Source: Melanocharis versteri
Taxonomy: Eukaryota > Chordata > Aves > Passeriformes > Melanocharitidae
Assembly (NCBI GenBank): GCA_013397845.1
Contig: VZTG01005436.1
Coordinates: 2,475,638-2,539,637 of the forward strand
Direction of reading: 5' to 3'
Length of the DNA stretch: 64,000 bases
The notes under the pieces are model-generated. The model had not been told where the DNA came from. It saw nothing but the letters and a program-made list of their open reading frames with translations, and did not search any database. Of this stretch, positions 23,881-35,475 are shown piece after piece (the stretch's first letter is position 1; each line of letters opens with the position of its first letter). The position numbers and the translations under genes were made by a program.

Positions 23881-26800
23881 GTAGAAGGATATATTTTTGC
23901 AAAAGATGCCCTAATGGAGATAGTGTTTAATCTTTCTGTTGTCTCTGGATTTTACGTACATGACTGAGTTCATGATTCAACACACACACACAATATTACC
24001 ACCCTCGCCCTTTTAACTACCCCATGCATTAAAAACCCAATACTTCCTGACAGGAAAAAAAACCTAGGAGCAATCCTTCCCTCCTAGCAGAGATCTTTAT
24101 AATAGACTGATGTTCTTCCTGCACCAGAACTCAATACAAGAAGTCTGGTTTTTTTTTTTTGTTTGTTTTTTTAAGTCTAGCTCAAGAACTTGACCATTTG
24201 TATTGATTTTTACCTTGAGAACTGTGTGTAAAACTTGGGATCAGCTAGGGAATTTGCTCTGTAGGGTCATTCTGTCATGATTTAATAGCTGTGGAGCCCT
24301 TCTAGTATCTGTGAATGGAGCCTGCAAAATCTCCAGGGCCTTTATACAGTCTTCATGACTGTGGTATTTATTAGAAATGGTATTTGGCTGCTCAACAGCC
24401 TGTGACTGAGATAAGACAAGAGTATCAGCCCCTGTATTTTCATTTTGGTTTTGCATCTCCTATTTCTACCCTAGCAGTCTGGGCAATGCTCATGCCTTTC
24501 TAGTTCCTGCAGTTTTCTGCCCTTCCAGGTTCAAAGTATATTTTGGGTCTGGCTTCAAGCCCAGTGGGTCTAAGACTGAAGGAATACTCCTGGGCTTATC
24601 AGTGGCTGAAGGAGGACATTAATTTAATGATTCTGGTTTGCTAGATATGTGGGGACATTGCTGCATGTTAGAAGTTAAAGATAGGTTTTAAGTTTGGGTG
24701 GGGTTTTTTTGAGTTACATTTCTTAAGGTTGCCTACTGGTAATGGGTGGACATGCAGATGTAAGCTCTGTATGAGTAAACTGAAGAAGACTGTGATGCTA
24801 TCGCTGATGGCCCATGCTTTGGTATTAACAGGCAGTTGTCTTAAGTGTTTAAGAGAGTGTTCTGCACTAGGGGGCTATGGTTTGGTGCAGATTTGTGGTC
24901 AGAATACCAAGCAGTGCCCTCAGAAAGCAGATCAGGTCATTTGTAAATCTGCTTTTAAAGCATTCACAGAAAGGCACAACAAAATCATCCTCCTTTGCTG
25001 TATCTGTAATAAATAATAAAACTGGAATAGTGCAGGATGATAAAAGGGCTAAATGAATGTGTTTAATGAATGTGTGTGTGTAGACTTAAAAATTATTTGG
25101 TGGAAACAGAAAAGTTCTGAGGTTTACTTTGGCTGCTATTTTGCAGTTCAGACTGGCTGATGAATATAATAGTCTTGCTGGTCTTAATATTCATTAATTC
25201 AAATAATATCAGTCATTATCTGTTCTTTTTACTCTTCTTTTTTTAGAAGAGGTGCTCATGCATTTGATCAATTCTTAGTGAGGTGGCTCCATTTGATTTC
25301 TCAGTATAATTGCAGTTTGTGCACATCTGCAAGTAGCGATTTTGAGTTTTGCTTTTTATTGTTTCTTGTTCCAGTAAATCAGTCACAGAAGAAAATGTGG
25401 AGTCATCCGAGGGGAAGATCTAAGTAGCTTGCTGGGCCATCTTCAAATAAGATATCTAGCAGACTGGCCTGGAAAGAACAACACCATCTGGATATGGAAA
25501 GAACCCTTAAGATGTTTTTGTATCACAGAAGGTTATTGACAGGGTAAATGTGCAGCAGTAAAAACCTGCCAGAAATCTGTGAGCTGGTCCTTGTGCTTTC
25601 CAGCAGCAGTGGGTGTTAAAACTTCCTGGACTAACAGCCTACAGCTGTACTTTCATTAGCTCCCCGTGAATTTCAGCTCTCACTGAAGTTCAGTTCTTAG
25701 GACTACTTGGTGAAAAAAAAAACCTCATTTGATTTATTATTTTCAGTTCCCTGGCATGAATCTGTCCCAAGCTTTTCATTGCCAGTAGCTGAAACATAGT
25801 GTTTTATCCAATCTAAACTAGTGATAGCTTACAAGGTATGTGTTTAGCCATCTAAAAAAATCAGCTGTTTTAACTAAAACTGTTCTTAAAGCCTAAAGAC
25901 TAAAGTTTCTGCTCATGACTGTTACCAGACTTTTCCCTAGTAGATGTTAAAACCTCTTGTAAGGAATAAGCCTTTGGAGAGTTTCATTCCACCACTAACC
26001 TAGTAGAAGCTCAGATGATACGTTAGGTTAGCATGGCAAAGGCAGTGGGTGTCACATTTAGCCTGATTACTTATTCAGTATGGATAGCCATTACTTACAG
26101 TGAAGATGCTTGGGAACGGGCTTTGGCATAATGGGCAACTGTAATAATGTGTCTGTTATTACCTAGAATGAGCTGCCTCATCAAGTCCACTCCTGTGATC
26201 AGTGCTTGTCACTCATTTTAAGGTCTAAATCAGTATTTTAGCCTCAGTACAGCTTGTGGGACTGTTTTTTCACAAGCTGTCTCTCCAGGCCTGGAGGAAA
26301 AATTTGATCTCATCCCTCTAATTTGAGGAAAAATTATATTGTATCCTGCTATTCCCCTGCACTCTCTCACCACATTTCAACAACTGTCTTGGATTTGGAG
26401 AGCTGTAAAGGTTGCTTTCAGTGTGTTCTGTTAAGCAGAACCCTTTCTAGGAGCTAACCCAATCTAAATCAAAATGTGGTGAAAGTGAAGTTGAAAGAAA
26501 AATGGCTTAAAAGCCAGCCTGTGCTGTAATCACCCTGTGAACCTTTCCCCTCTCATTTGAGTTCATTATCCTAACCTGAGGAAGCTTAAAATCAGACTGA
26601 GTGCAGATGTTATCAAATACAACTCTGCATTCTGTATTCAGAGCTCTGTGCCGCCTCCTGACTCTGCTCCATTTTTAGCCTTGGAATAATGTAGCACTCG
26701 CATGATTTATTACACAAAACATTCTGGCAGCAGAAAGGATCAAGAGTAGGTGGGGCCATTATAGCTGTTATCTAATTCCTTTTGGAAGTTAGAGAGTATT

Positions 26801-29130
26801 AAATAAAAAAAAGGTTTTTTTAATGTGTGCTCCAGGGTTTCCATTTTGTTTTGAAAAAGGAGTGAATTATCTAATAGCTAGTTGACCCTCCCTAAACAAG
26901 GTAAGATCCAAATGCTGGAAATTGAAAGCAAGAACTCCCAGTAACCTCAGGAGGGGCAGAGGGTTTAACTCCCTTAAGTGTGACTACAAAAGAGGCTTCT
27001 CCCCACTCTCTGGAGGGTAGCCTGGACATCTCCCTTCCCAGCCTGTGTGCCTGCTTTTGTGAGAGCATAGGTGTTGCTGGAGGAATACAGGCACTCTCTC
27101 CATCTCCTCCTGGTGTGTGACTCTCACAGCAGACTGCCCTGAATCTACCAGGGTCATGCTGTGAGGGAGGAGGAGGTAGGTGGAGACAAACCCGTACCTT
27201 TTCAAGAAGCCTCTGCAGGCTGCAGCGAATAAAGGACAGCTAAACATGGGAGCATGGGAAGTACTAGCAGCTGTCAAAAACCTCATGTTCAAGCGCAGCA
27301 TTGTTTTTTCCCAGTCGAGAGACAACTCGTGTTGGATGATGCAATGGGCCACTTGTTGTCATGAGAACAGGGAACATTCATAGCCCTAATCCATATCTGT
27401 GGGTTAGGTAGTGGGGCCTAGGAGAGGGCAGTGTCACCATCTGAAATATCCTCAGCAAGGAGATAGCGCTGCAGCCCCTCTCCTGTTTCATGTCCTCTTG
27501 TGTTGGATTTGGTGGCTTGAGGAGACCATGTATCCCACCAATGAGCTGTGTGCAGTACATGTGCCAAACGTGGCAGAGGGACCTGACCAAAGAGGGCTGT
27601 GAGATAGGAGGCAGCATGAGCCTTGCACCCAGTGCAGTGAGCAAGTGCTGTGTCCTAGTGGTTCAGCTCGTGCAGCCCACAGCGTCTCTCGGATGCAGCG
27701 AATGCATAGAGCAGGAATGAACTGGCTGTGAGTAATGGATCCAGAATACTTTGGAAAACTACTGCTATAAAAAAATCAAAAAAAGATGAGCTGGTGGTTG
27801 TACTTCTTCAGAAAAGCTTGCTCAGCAATGCAGAAACAATGAAGATTGCTTTACTCTTTTGTTTGATCAAAAATTGCATTAATAAAATTATTTGGTTTAT
27901 TTTTTTGCTTATTCTGCTAGCCTGAGAACAAGACATGGGAGAGCTTTAGGCATCTGCAAGCACTCTTGTCTGTTGAACTTTGAGCTTGATTGTGTGTGAC
28001 TGTGTAGGGAGGAGGAACAAAGGCTTCATTTTTCTTTCGTTTGCCTTAGTAATCTTACAATGAAAACTCAAACCAGTTTACATCTTTTGATAGGATTTTA
28101 ATGTAGTTTGTAAAGAAAAAGCATGTAATTGGAAAGAGAGAAAACCTAGGTTCTCCTTACAGTTTCTGGTCCCTGCAGAGTGTTCAGCCTTTTCAGTAAT
28201 GTTCGGCTATTAAAATTCGTCCTGGAAACATTGCTCACATGTCTTTGGTCAGAAAAAGCAGCCTTCAGAAACACTGTAAGCACCACAAGCCCTCCTGCAC
28301 CTTCTGTCTATCCTAGACAGACAGGGTGAGTGTGTGCTCATGCAATGCAAGAGGCTTTGCATTCATGCAAGAGGAGGAGTCATCATCTAGTTTTGAGGAA
28401 GGCTCAGGTTATCTTTAGCAGACAGACAACTGCTGGGTTGCACTTATAGAAACAGAAACAACCTTCTAGTCTGACTACAGTGCTGTTGAGGTCCTTGCTG
28501 CTCAGCTCAAGCTATTGCTTCTCTCCAGGGGATGACTCCAAAAGCTGCTGCAGGAAAGCAGAAACCATCTACCTCTCCATGTTAATGGTACCTACTTAAC
28601 CCTTCTCACCTTGCTGGGAGAAATCTATCATTCTGGATTGCTTAGGAAACACTGTTGGCTTCCTGAGAACAACTTAACTGTATTTAGATAGTGCTGTTAT
28701 TTGCTTTTCCAGCCAGGACTAGGTGGTCAACTGTGGTTGCAGTCTACAAGTAAAGATATTCTCCAGATGCTCAAACACTGTAGTTTGAATTATGTCTTCT
28801 GCCCTCGTCACTTCCACAACAGCAAGTTGTGCTGCACATATGCTAAACAAGTAGTAGTCAGCCTGCAGAGGTGACTGTTAACGTAGGATGGAGTGTTTGT
28901 ATCCTAAATGTCAAGAGTTTGGCAGTAATAACTACCAGTGATTAATTAGATGACACGATAATTAGATGACATCTGTATGTGATTTTTGTTTGTTTTACTG
29001 GCGTTGTTGTACTTTTGAAGTTTATGAAAGATCAGAAAATAGGTTAATCAGTACTTCCGTAGCTCTTGTTTGCAGCTCTTACTGTAACCACCGTTGTAGT
29101 CATGTGGTTTAACGCTAAGTAGTCATGCAA
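23881..29130. other. Non-coding stretch with possible exon-like and conserved-looking patches
   Basis: It holds a (CA)6 run at 23981-23992, a 12-T run at 24149-24160, a possible exon at 25375-25543 (own entry), and a repeat-free block near 26440-26770. Frames at 26984-27720 (up to 122 codons on the minus strand) overlap plus-strand frames and match nothing I know. A small duplication with period 16 (taattagatgaca) lies at 28943-28971. No RNA gene was seen. Confidence 0.55.
25375..25543 (+). other. Possible exon with strong splice acceptor, uncertain
   Basis: A pyrimidine-rich tract at about 25348-25374 ends in ttccag, a good acceptor. The following bases, read in phase with one carried-over nucleotide, give KSVTEENVESSEGKI and then a stop (taa) near 25423, a composition typical of an acidic protein tail. 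A possible donor (gtaaat) lies at 25544. No upstream partner exon is visible and the peptide is not recognised. Strong-looking acceptors also occur elsewhere in the window by chance (for example before 51973), so this is a suggestion only. Confidence 0.15.
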
Positions 29131-29190
29131 AGATCAGGGACTTGGACTTGATCCTTTTGTGTCCCTTCCAACTGAATATTCTGTGATTCT
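29131..29190 (+). mobile_element. CR1-type 3' tail, very short copy
   Basis: About 60 bases match a CR1 3' end in the plus orientation: ggacttggacttgatcc, then tgtcccttccaactg and the terminal attctgtgattct. Nothing upstream resembles CR1 or a tRNA head, so it is an extremely 5'-truncated LINE insertion, or the tail of a SINE that uses the same tail. It has no coding capacity. Confidence 0.85.
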
Positions 29191-31254
29191 ACATAACTTA
29201 CAATTATCCTTCATTTTGGAAAAACAGAGAAAGACTTGCATTTGCAGTGTTCCAAATATGTTTGTCACGTTCCTCACTCATCTCTTGTTTTGCAGGGGCT
29301 AATTCTAGTTTTCATTGGTCAAGTTAGCAGTTGATTCAGCTAATGACTTTAATATCATATGCTTGTGAAAAGTTGGCTGGGAGATCACTTTCACTGTTGC
29401 TGACTTGAATGCCCACATACAAAATGCAGTGGTATAAATTTATGAACAGTCCTTGCCTGTTTTAGCTAGTATTAATTTTTAAAGCAAATTAAATCATTAA
29501 AAGTTGTCATCTTCCTTTCTTTAAAAGTCATATGGTATTCTATTTCTATATAATAGCCAGGATACTCTATGTCATAAGTGCATTCTTATTGTATTGACTG
29601 TAAGAGAAGACAACAGAAGATTTCTTCAAAATAAGAACTTATTTCAGGATTTAGTGGCTCTTTAGATTCTGAATAGCAGTTGAGAATGCAGTAACCTGGC
29701 ATTTCAATGGTGCAGTTCTTTTGCAAAATAGAAGACATGACCTGAAAGTTGAACAAGTTTTATTTCTCATAATTATCCCCTGACTGTGGTCATCTGTAAT
29801 GAATATATTTTGTGGGTAGGGGAAGGCTGATTTTTATAAAGCAAACTTAATTAGGAATAGGATGAGTCTACGTGAGCAGCATGTGCATAGAGAGGACAGA
29901 AAACAGCTGACATTATGTGGGTAATAGTTGGGAAAACTGAACTGGGAAAAAACACCAGAAGTAGAAAACAGACAGATAAGCACAATCAATTTTTTAAAAT
30001 GTATTTTCGGTTGTGGTTCTTTTTGTTTGATTGGTTTTGGTTTTTTGTTTGTTTGGTTTGTTTGTTTGTTTGCTCTTTATGTGCTAAGCAGCACAATGTT
30101 GGGAGTTGGGCTACCCAGTGGGAATTCCTGCTCTATTGTGGTGTATTTTGGGACTGTATTTGGCTGCCTGGCTCAGGTTACTTCTTGCCTAACTACAGGT
30201 TTCTGAATCTTAGACAGGGACAGCCCAGGTCGGTAATCTAATACCTAAGGGCAATCAAAGGGTTTTAAATATACAAAAGCCACCATGTAGTGATGTAAAT
30301 AAGACAATTTACAGTCTGTTTAAAAGAAGATGATTTATAGCCTCTAAATTGTGTAGAAAAACACACACAAGATAGTTTGAATTATGAGGTAAGGGGGATG
30401 TGTATGACTGGTTTTCTCCTGGGACTGCAAGATTTTTCTTAGTATCGAAGCACCAGGCTACAGGCTGTTGGTGACAACCTCAGGCATCTTGGGGGTACTG
30501 TGAAAGGCCTCCTGCTGATGCTTTAAATGTGCCCTCTCTTCTCTGCTCCATGGTGGGATCCCCAGGGAACATTTCCTTCCTGTTAGATATTACTGTCATT
30601 AGTCTGTGTCGATATGTTAGCAAAATAGATGTTGCTCCTGACAATCTGGGGCTGTGCAGTGTCCATACAGTTTGGTGTCTGGTGGGATCTGTCCCTGCAA
30701 TACAGTGCAGTGCTGTACTTGGGAGCATACAGGAAGAGAGGCCCAAAGACAGGTCCTAGACAAACTTGTTTCTGTTGGTTCATCTATCCTCTTTGATAAG
30801 CTGGGGTATTTAATGACTGTTGTGTTTGTTGAGCACACTATGATGGTATTTTGCACTTCTTCCTACACTTTTATTTCTTCAAATGCAACTCTCCTATGGT
30901 GCCACACAGGACAGTGTCCTGACAGGACCAGGTGATCCTGTGTCAGAAGACTGCAGAAAGCTCAGGTTCCACAAAATAATATATCATCATGCTCTTGTTT
31001 TAAAGATTCAGGGATTAAATGCATGGGCTTCAGTATCTTAAGCCAGCTCCTGTTCAGGTGACTTTCATTCTTGTTCAGTGTATCAGGTGGCAATAACCAG
31101 GGAAGTCAGTTCCAGAAGACGGCTGTATAGTCTGGTTTAGTAGTTTCCTCTGTGTGTGCCTGTGGGCTGGAACACAGTGAGACTCTGGCTTACCTTCCAT
31201 GTTTCATCCACTCATGTATATGTAGCTCCCCATCTGTATAAGGATCTCAGGAGA
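29191..31254. other. Non-coding stretch, simple repeat inside
   Basis: No recognisable gene. Frames at 29915-30241 plus (108 codons) and 30480-30935 on both strands overlap one another. The 29915 frame runs through the TTTG simple repeat, which explains its F/V/W-rich translation and argues against a real protein. Confidence 0.6.
30020..30072. repeat. (TTTG)n simple repeat
   Basis: T/G low-complexity sequence that becomes a nearly regular gttt array at 30047-30072. It is an imperfect microsatellite with no further signal. Confidence 0.9.
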
Positions 31255-31468
31255 AGAGGAAACTGCCTCAAGCTGCATCAGGGTTGTCAAGCACTGGCAC
31301 AGGCTGCCCGGGGAAGTGGTTGACTCACCATCCCTGGAGGTATTTCAACAAATATGTCGACATTGCTCTTAGGGACATGGTTCAGTGGTGGACTTGGCGG
31401 TGTCAGGGTAATGGTTGGACTTAATAATCTTGGAGGTCTTTTCCAACCTAAATGATTCTATGATTCTA
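31255..31468 (+). mobile_element. CR1 LINE 3' end with internal deletion
   Basis: Plus-orientation CR1. It opens with ctgcctcaagctgcatcagg, then jumps to gggttgtcaagcactggcac, so about 60 bases usually present between these points (the part encoding FRLDI...FF) are missing. It continues through ggctgcccggggaagtgg and caccatccctggaggtattt to the tail ttccaacctaaatgattcta, and ends with tgattcta. The terminal ATTCTATG-type octamer repeat is the CR1 hallmark. The copy is short and non-functional. Confidence 0.95.
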
Positions 31469-34400
31469 AGACTAGAGATAGTGCACTGCACCTGTAGTAA
31501 GGGGTCTTTATCCAGCATTGTGGATGACGTGCTAGGCCTCTCCTACATCTGCCCTGCAAGAAGAAATGCTGCAAAGTCTTAGTTCTTTCTTAGGTCATCC
31601 ATTTGTTTTCTTTGTAGAAGGAGATTTAAGAAACAGTGTCACAAATCCACAAAAAGGGGTAATTAACCATAATAGTGGAAGATGCAGCATGTGTGTTAAA
31701 AACATATAGGTAAAGGGAGGCTCTGAAATCCTTGGAGAGAAACTGACCTGACTTGTGTTTGGGTTTTGAACTTCTTAAAAGTAATCCATTGAAATACCAT
31801 CATCACTGCAAATATCAGTGAGCAGTTGCTCTTGGCTTCCTCTGGCTTAACATGGTTCCTCATCAGAACACTGAGACTATAGCATTTACTTCCAGTTCAG
31901 TTTTGTCAGTTACTCCATCTGAAATGCAGCAGCTCCTGTGTACCTTTGGAGCCTTGTCCATGAAACTATATGTCTGTTCATACCTCTTTGGGAGATAGCG
32001 TCTGTTCATACCTCTTTCTAGCCTTCTACTACTCAAAATTGAGATTCATGTAATGATTTAAGTCACAAATAGCAGCATACTGGAAATTTTACCTTCTCCT
32101 TGCACTTATGCGCCGTGGAGAATCTGTGTTGAAGAGTGAATTACATTTAAGAGAGTAAGAGGTTAGGACACAAAGCATGAGCTGCCTGCCTGGGAAGGAC
32201 AGGACTTGATTCTTGCATCTTTAGTCTATCCTAGTGGGGTAAAAAAAGTCCTGAATGGAGGCCAATCTTAGTGCAAATCATAACAGGTCTGGAATTTGCT
32301 TCTTCTACAAACTCCCGAGGTCAGTGTTTGTTCATGAGGCTCAGAAGAAGTCATCTTTTCACCACAGGGATTCCTGAATGGCTTTTGTGTCCCATATGGT
32401 GCAGGAGATCAGAGGTGTGTGTTGTGCTGTTTGCTGACCTAAAATGTCTGTGCATTAGTGAATTGGAAGACAGCAAAAAATGGAGCAGTTGTTTGTTAGA
32501 AAGGCAGATGGACTGCCTCAGCACCGAGTTTAACACAAACTCTTGTCATGTTGATTAGCTGTTATTTTGAGTTCAACAGGGAATGCAGTATTAACCAGAC
32601 CCTTGTTGTGCTGTTACTTCTTTATGCAGTTAATGTGACACTAAATCCCACAACAGTTCGCTCCATTATTAATGGCTTCCACCGCTGAACTATTTTTAAC
32701 CTTGTAAGAAAATACTTGAGAAAAAGAAAGGAATCCACTGGCAGATAAATGTGAATGCTTAAATAGGGCTTTCATCACAGCAGTTTCTTACTGCCTTCAT
32801 TGTTGGCTACTTTAAGTATGTATGACTGTGTCCTAGCTAGTGGTGTCTTCCTGTGAGAGAGAATTGGGTGAGATGATCTGGCACTACTGAGGAAGTATGT
32901 TCTTTTTTCTTCTGTTAGGATAGGAAAAAAGTAGATAAGACTGAAATGATGAAGTTTGTACCTCTGACACCCACTTGCATATGTAGCTGTCTTCTGGAAA
33001 ATTAAAAGCTTAATGGTGTCAACCACTCAGGCCTTGTGAATTTACACCAGTCCTAAGCTGTAAAAAACACCGTTTTCTCCTTGTTTTCTGGTTACAGACT
33101 TCAGGCAGTGTTGCATGTAGTTGAGATGACTTGGCCAACTGATTGTGGCACTTGTTAAACAGGAGGCAGAAAGAGAGGTTTCTAAGAGGAATGGAGTCCA
33201 CCTTTTGGAGAAGCAGCATTTAGTTGATGTTGCTAGTAATAGTGATTTTTTTCATTCCTTGTCCCTGGAAAAATTTTCTTTGCCGTTTTCTTTATTTGGA
33301 AGAATGGAAACAGAAAAGTATGGGCACTTCTGACCCTTCCAGACAATCCATCCTCATAGTCCTTTGATCCTTTTGTGTCTTCTAGATAAACAATTTCTAG
33401 AAGGCAGTGGTAACTGTATGCACTTATAATTTATCAATATGACAGATGCTATGAAAGTGTTCAGACTTCATTCAAAATCTCTGATTTCTAAAATAATCTT
33501 GGATTATGGGGTTTTTGTTTAGTTTGGGATTTTTTTTCTGTGGTAGCACATGAATGTAGCCAAAACCCTGAAGAAATTTGATTGGCTCTTTTTCTTTTAG
33601 ATACCAAATTATATAAAGTGACTAACTTCCTGTTTTTTCTCAGCTTTATGACTATTGCTTTTAGAGATATGTGTGTCTCTGTGTAGTGGCGTGAGTTGGT
33701 TATCATCACCTCCAAAAACAAACCTCTGCCTCACACCCTTGCTTTCATGCACAGCTAAGCTGAAAGTTACGCACAAGTACTTGACGTGGAAAATAATAGC
33801 ATACATGGCCTGAGGAAAGAAAGAACCATATTTTTTCAAAATTTGGAACTTAAGGTTAAAGCATTTTGGTTACTTTCTTTTTTATGGCTTTTGTAGACTG
33901 GATTCCATTTCATGATCCTTTTGCCTTTACAAACTGGTAGACTTTAGGTTAGAGACATTAAGAGCTAGAGAAAGCCTGCTGGATCATATTCTTCATCACT
34001 GTGAGTTCACTGTGATGTCCTACGGTATTTGTGATTGTTTTCACATTGCTTCGCAAAGAAGCCTCCATCAGCTGCCTAAGGAAAGCGTCCCACATTTTGG
34101 TAGAGCTTTCTTCCCCAAGGCTCATGCTCCCTCTCTCAGTTGGAACCCTCACTCTTAGTTCCATCCTGTGCTGACAGATTGTACTACATCTCCTTTGGAA
34201 AACCTGAGCTGACCTTTGAGGACATGATATTGTTGCTTCTCTGTGGAGTTTTTTCTAGGTTTTATCCCCTTCCCTTTCTCAGGCTAGTGCAGGTCAGGGT
34301 CTGCCCTTGCCTTTTAAAAAATGCAGTTGCCTTATGCATAGAAGGATGGGTGAGTTCTGCTTTGGTTTTCAGCAATGCTTGCCAAAGCGAAAACGTGCGC

Positions 34401-35382
34401 ACCAGCTGTGATGCTTTCCGCTTGTATTTCCATTTTCTAGGCAGGGTGAACTCCTAGCAGCACAGAGGGGAAAAGAAGGGATCGAACTCCCAAACGAAAT
34501 GACCTGCATTCCTTCTGACAGTAGAAATAACTGCTACTGTTACTGTTGCTAATTTTAAAATAAATACAACTTTTACCTTGCATGTTTAAAGAGCAGCAGT
34601 AGGATCAGGCATTGGGCCATGGCTCTGCAAAGAGAGCCACTGGATTATGTATTATGTTCAATGCACTGCGCCAGGCACAGCATCTTGCCCCAGACTGAAA
34701 ATGCCACTGTGTTGTAACTAATAAGATCTAATCATAATTGTTTCATTACTTTAAGAGTCAGACACTTTACCAGGGGGTTTGCTGAATGACAAACATGTTG
34801 TTCAGCTCTGCATTTCCATAAAGAAGCCTGCACCAGGCTTCTCTCTGTCTTTGTACTGAGATGGAGACTTGAAGTTATAAATCATCATAATTAAAAAAAA
34901 AAAAAAAAAAGGAAATTAGACAAGTAAGTTGGACTTCTGAGCTTAATACCTTACTTTAGAATTCTCTCCACTGCTGCAAGCAAGATAATGAAGGATTTCC
35001 CGTGCTGGTCGTAGCCTGTGTCTCTAGGTGACAGGAGAGGCAGGAGGCAAAGGGAGGGTGAAACGGGGATCATCAAAGCTTGGCTTTGACTTGAGAGTCC
35101 TTGCAGGCACACAACTGCCCTCCCCACAGCCTGCCAGGGCATACCTGGAGTGTGTTGGTGCTCTCTGCCTCGGCCACCTGAGACCACCTTGCTTGTGCCG
35201 GGGGCATCCTCCAGAGCACTGAGAAGTTACTTTTAGACTTAAACACAGCCATAATACTCTGAAAATGGAAATTCCCTTCCTGGTCCTTACACACATTTCT
35301 GGGTGATGTCTGGGACAAGTTGCTTCTCTCCCAGTTTCTAAAGAACAATGGAAATACTAATTTCCCACCATTTTTCTATGTT
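31469..35382. other. Non-coding stretch, no gene recognised
   Basis: Contains an exact 18-bp tandem duplication with period 28 (gtctgttcatacctcttt at 31972-31989 and 32000-32017), a repeat-free, conserved-looking patch at about 32560-32720, a 9-bp hairpin and an A18 run at 34822-34910, and a GC-richer patch at 35030-35220 with overlapping frames on both strands (64-91 codons). None of the frames matches a family I recognise. Confidence 0.6.
34893..34910. repeat. A18 homopolymer
   Basis: Eighteen consecutive A follow aatt. I looked for a retrotransposed gene or SINE body upstream and found none, so it is called a simple repeat and not a poly(A) tail. Confidence 0.9.
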
Positions 35383-35475
35383 TCATAGAATCACAGAGTG
35401 GTTTCCACTAGACCACACTGCTCAGAGTCTCATTTAGTCAGGCCTTGAGCACTTTCAGGGAATGGGCAAGGATGT
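35383..35475 (-). mobile_element. CR1 LINE remnant with internal deletion
   Basis: Plus-strand reading gives the complement of a CR1 tail (catagaatcacagagtgg). It passes directly to tccactagaccacactgctc and ggccttgagcactttcaggg, which lie some 60-70 bases further inside a normal CR1. The block between (ttggaaggg...ccatgggcaggg) is missing. Beyond about 35475 the match fades. Old, non-coding copy. Confidence 0.8.

Noticed and set aside
29915..30241. 108-codon frame rich in F, W and V
   Set aside because: Produced by translation of the TTTG simple repeat.
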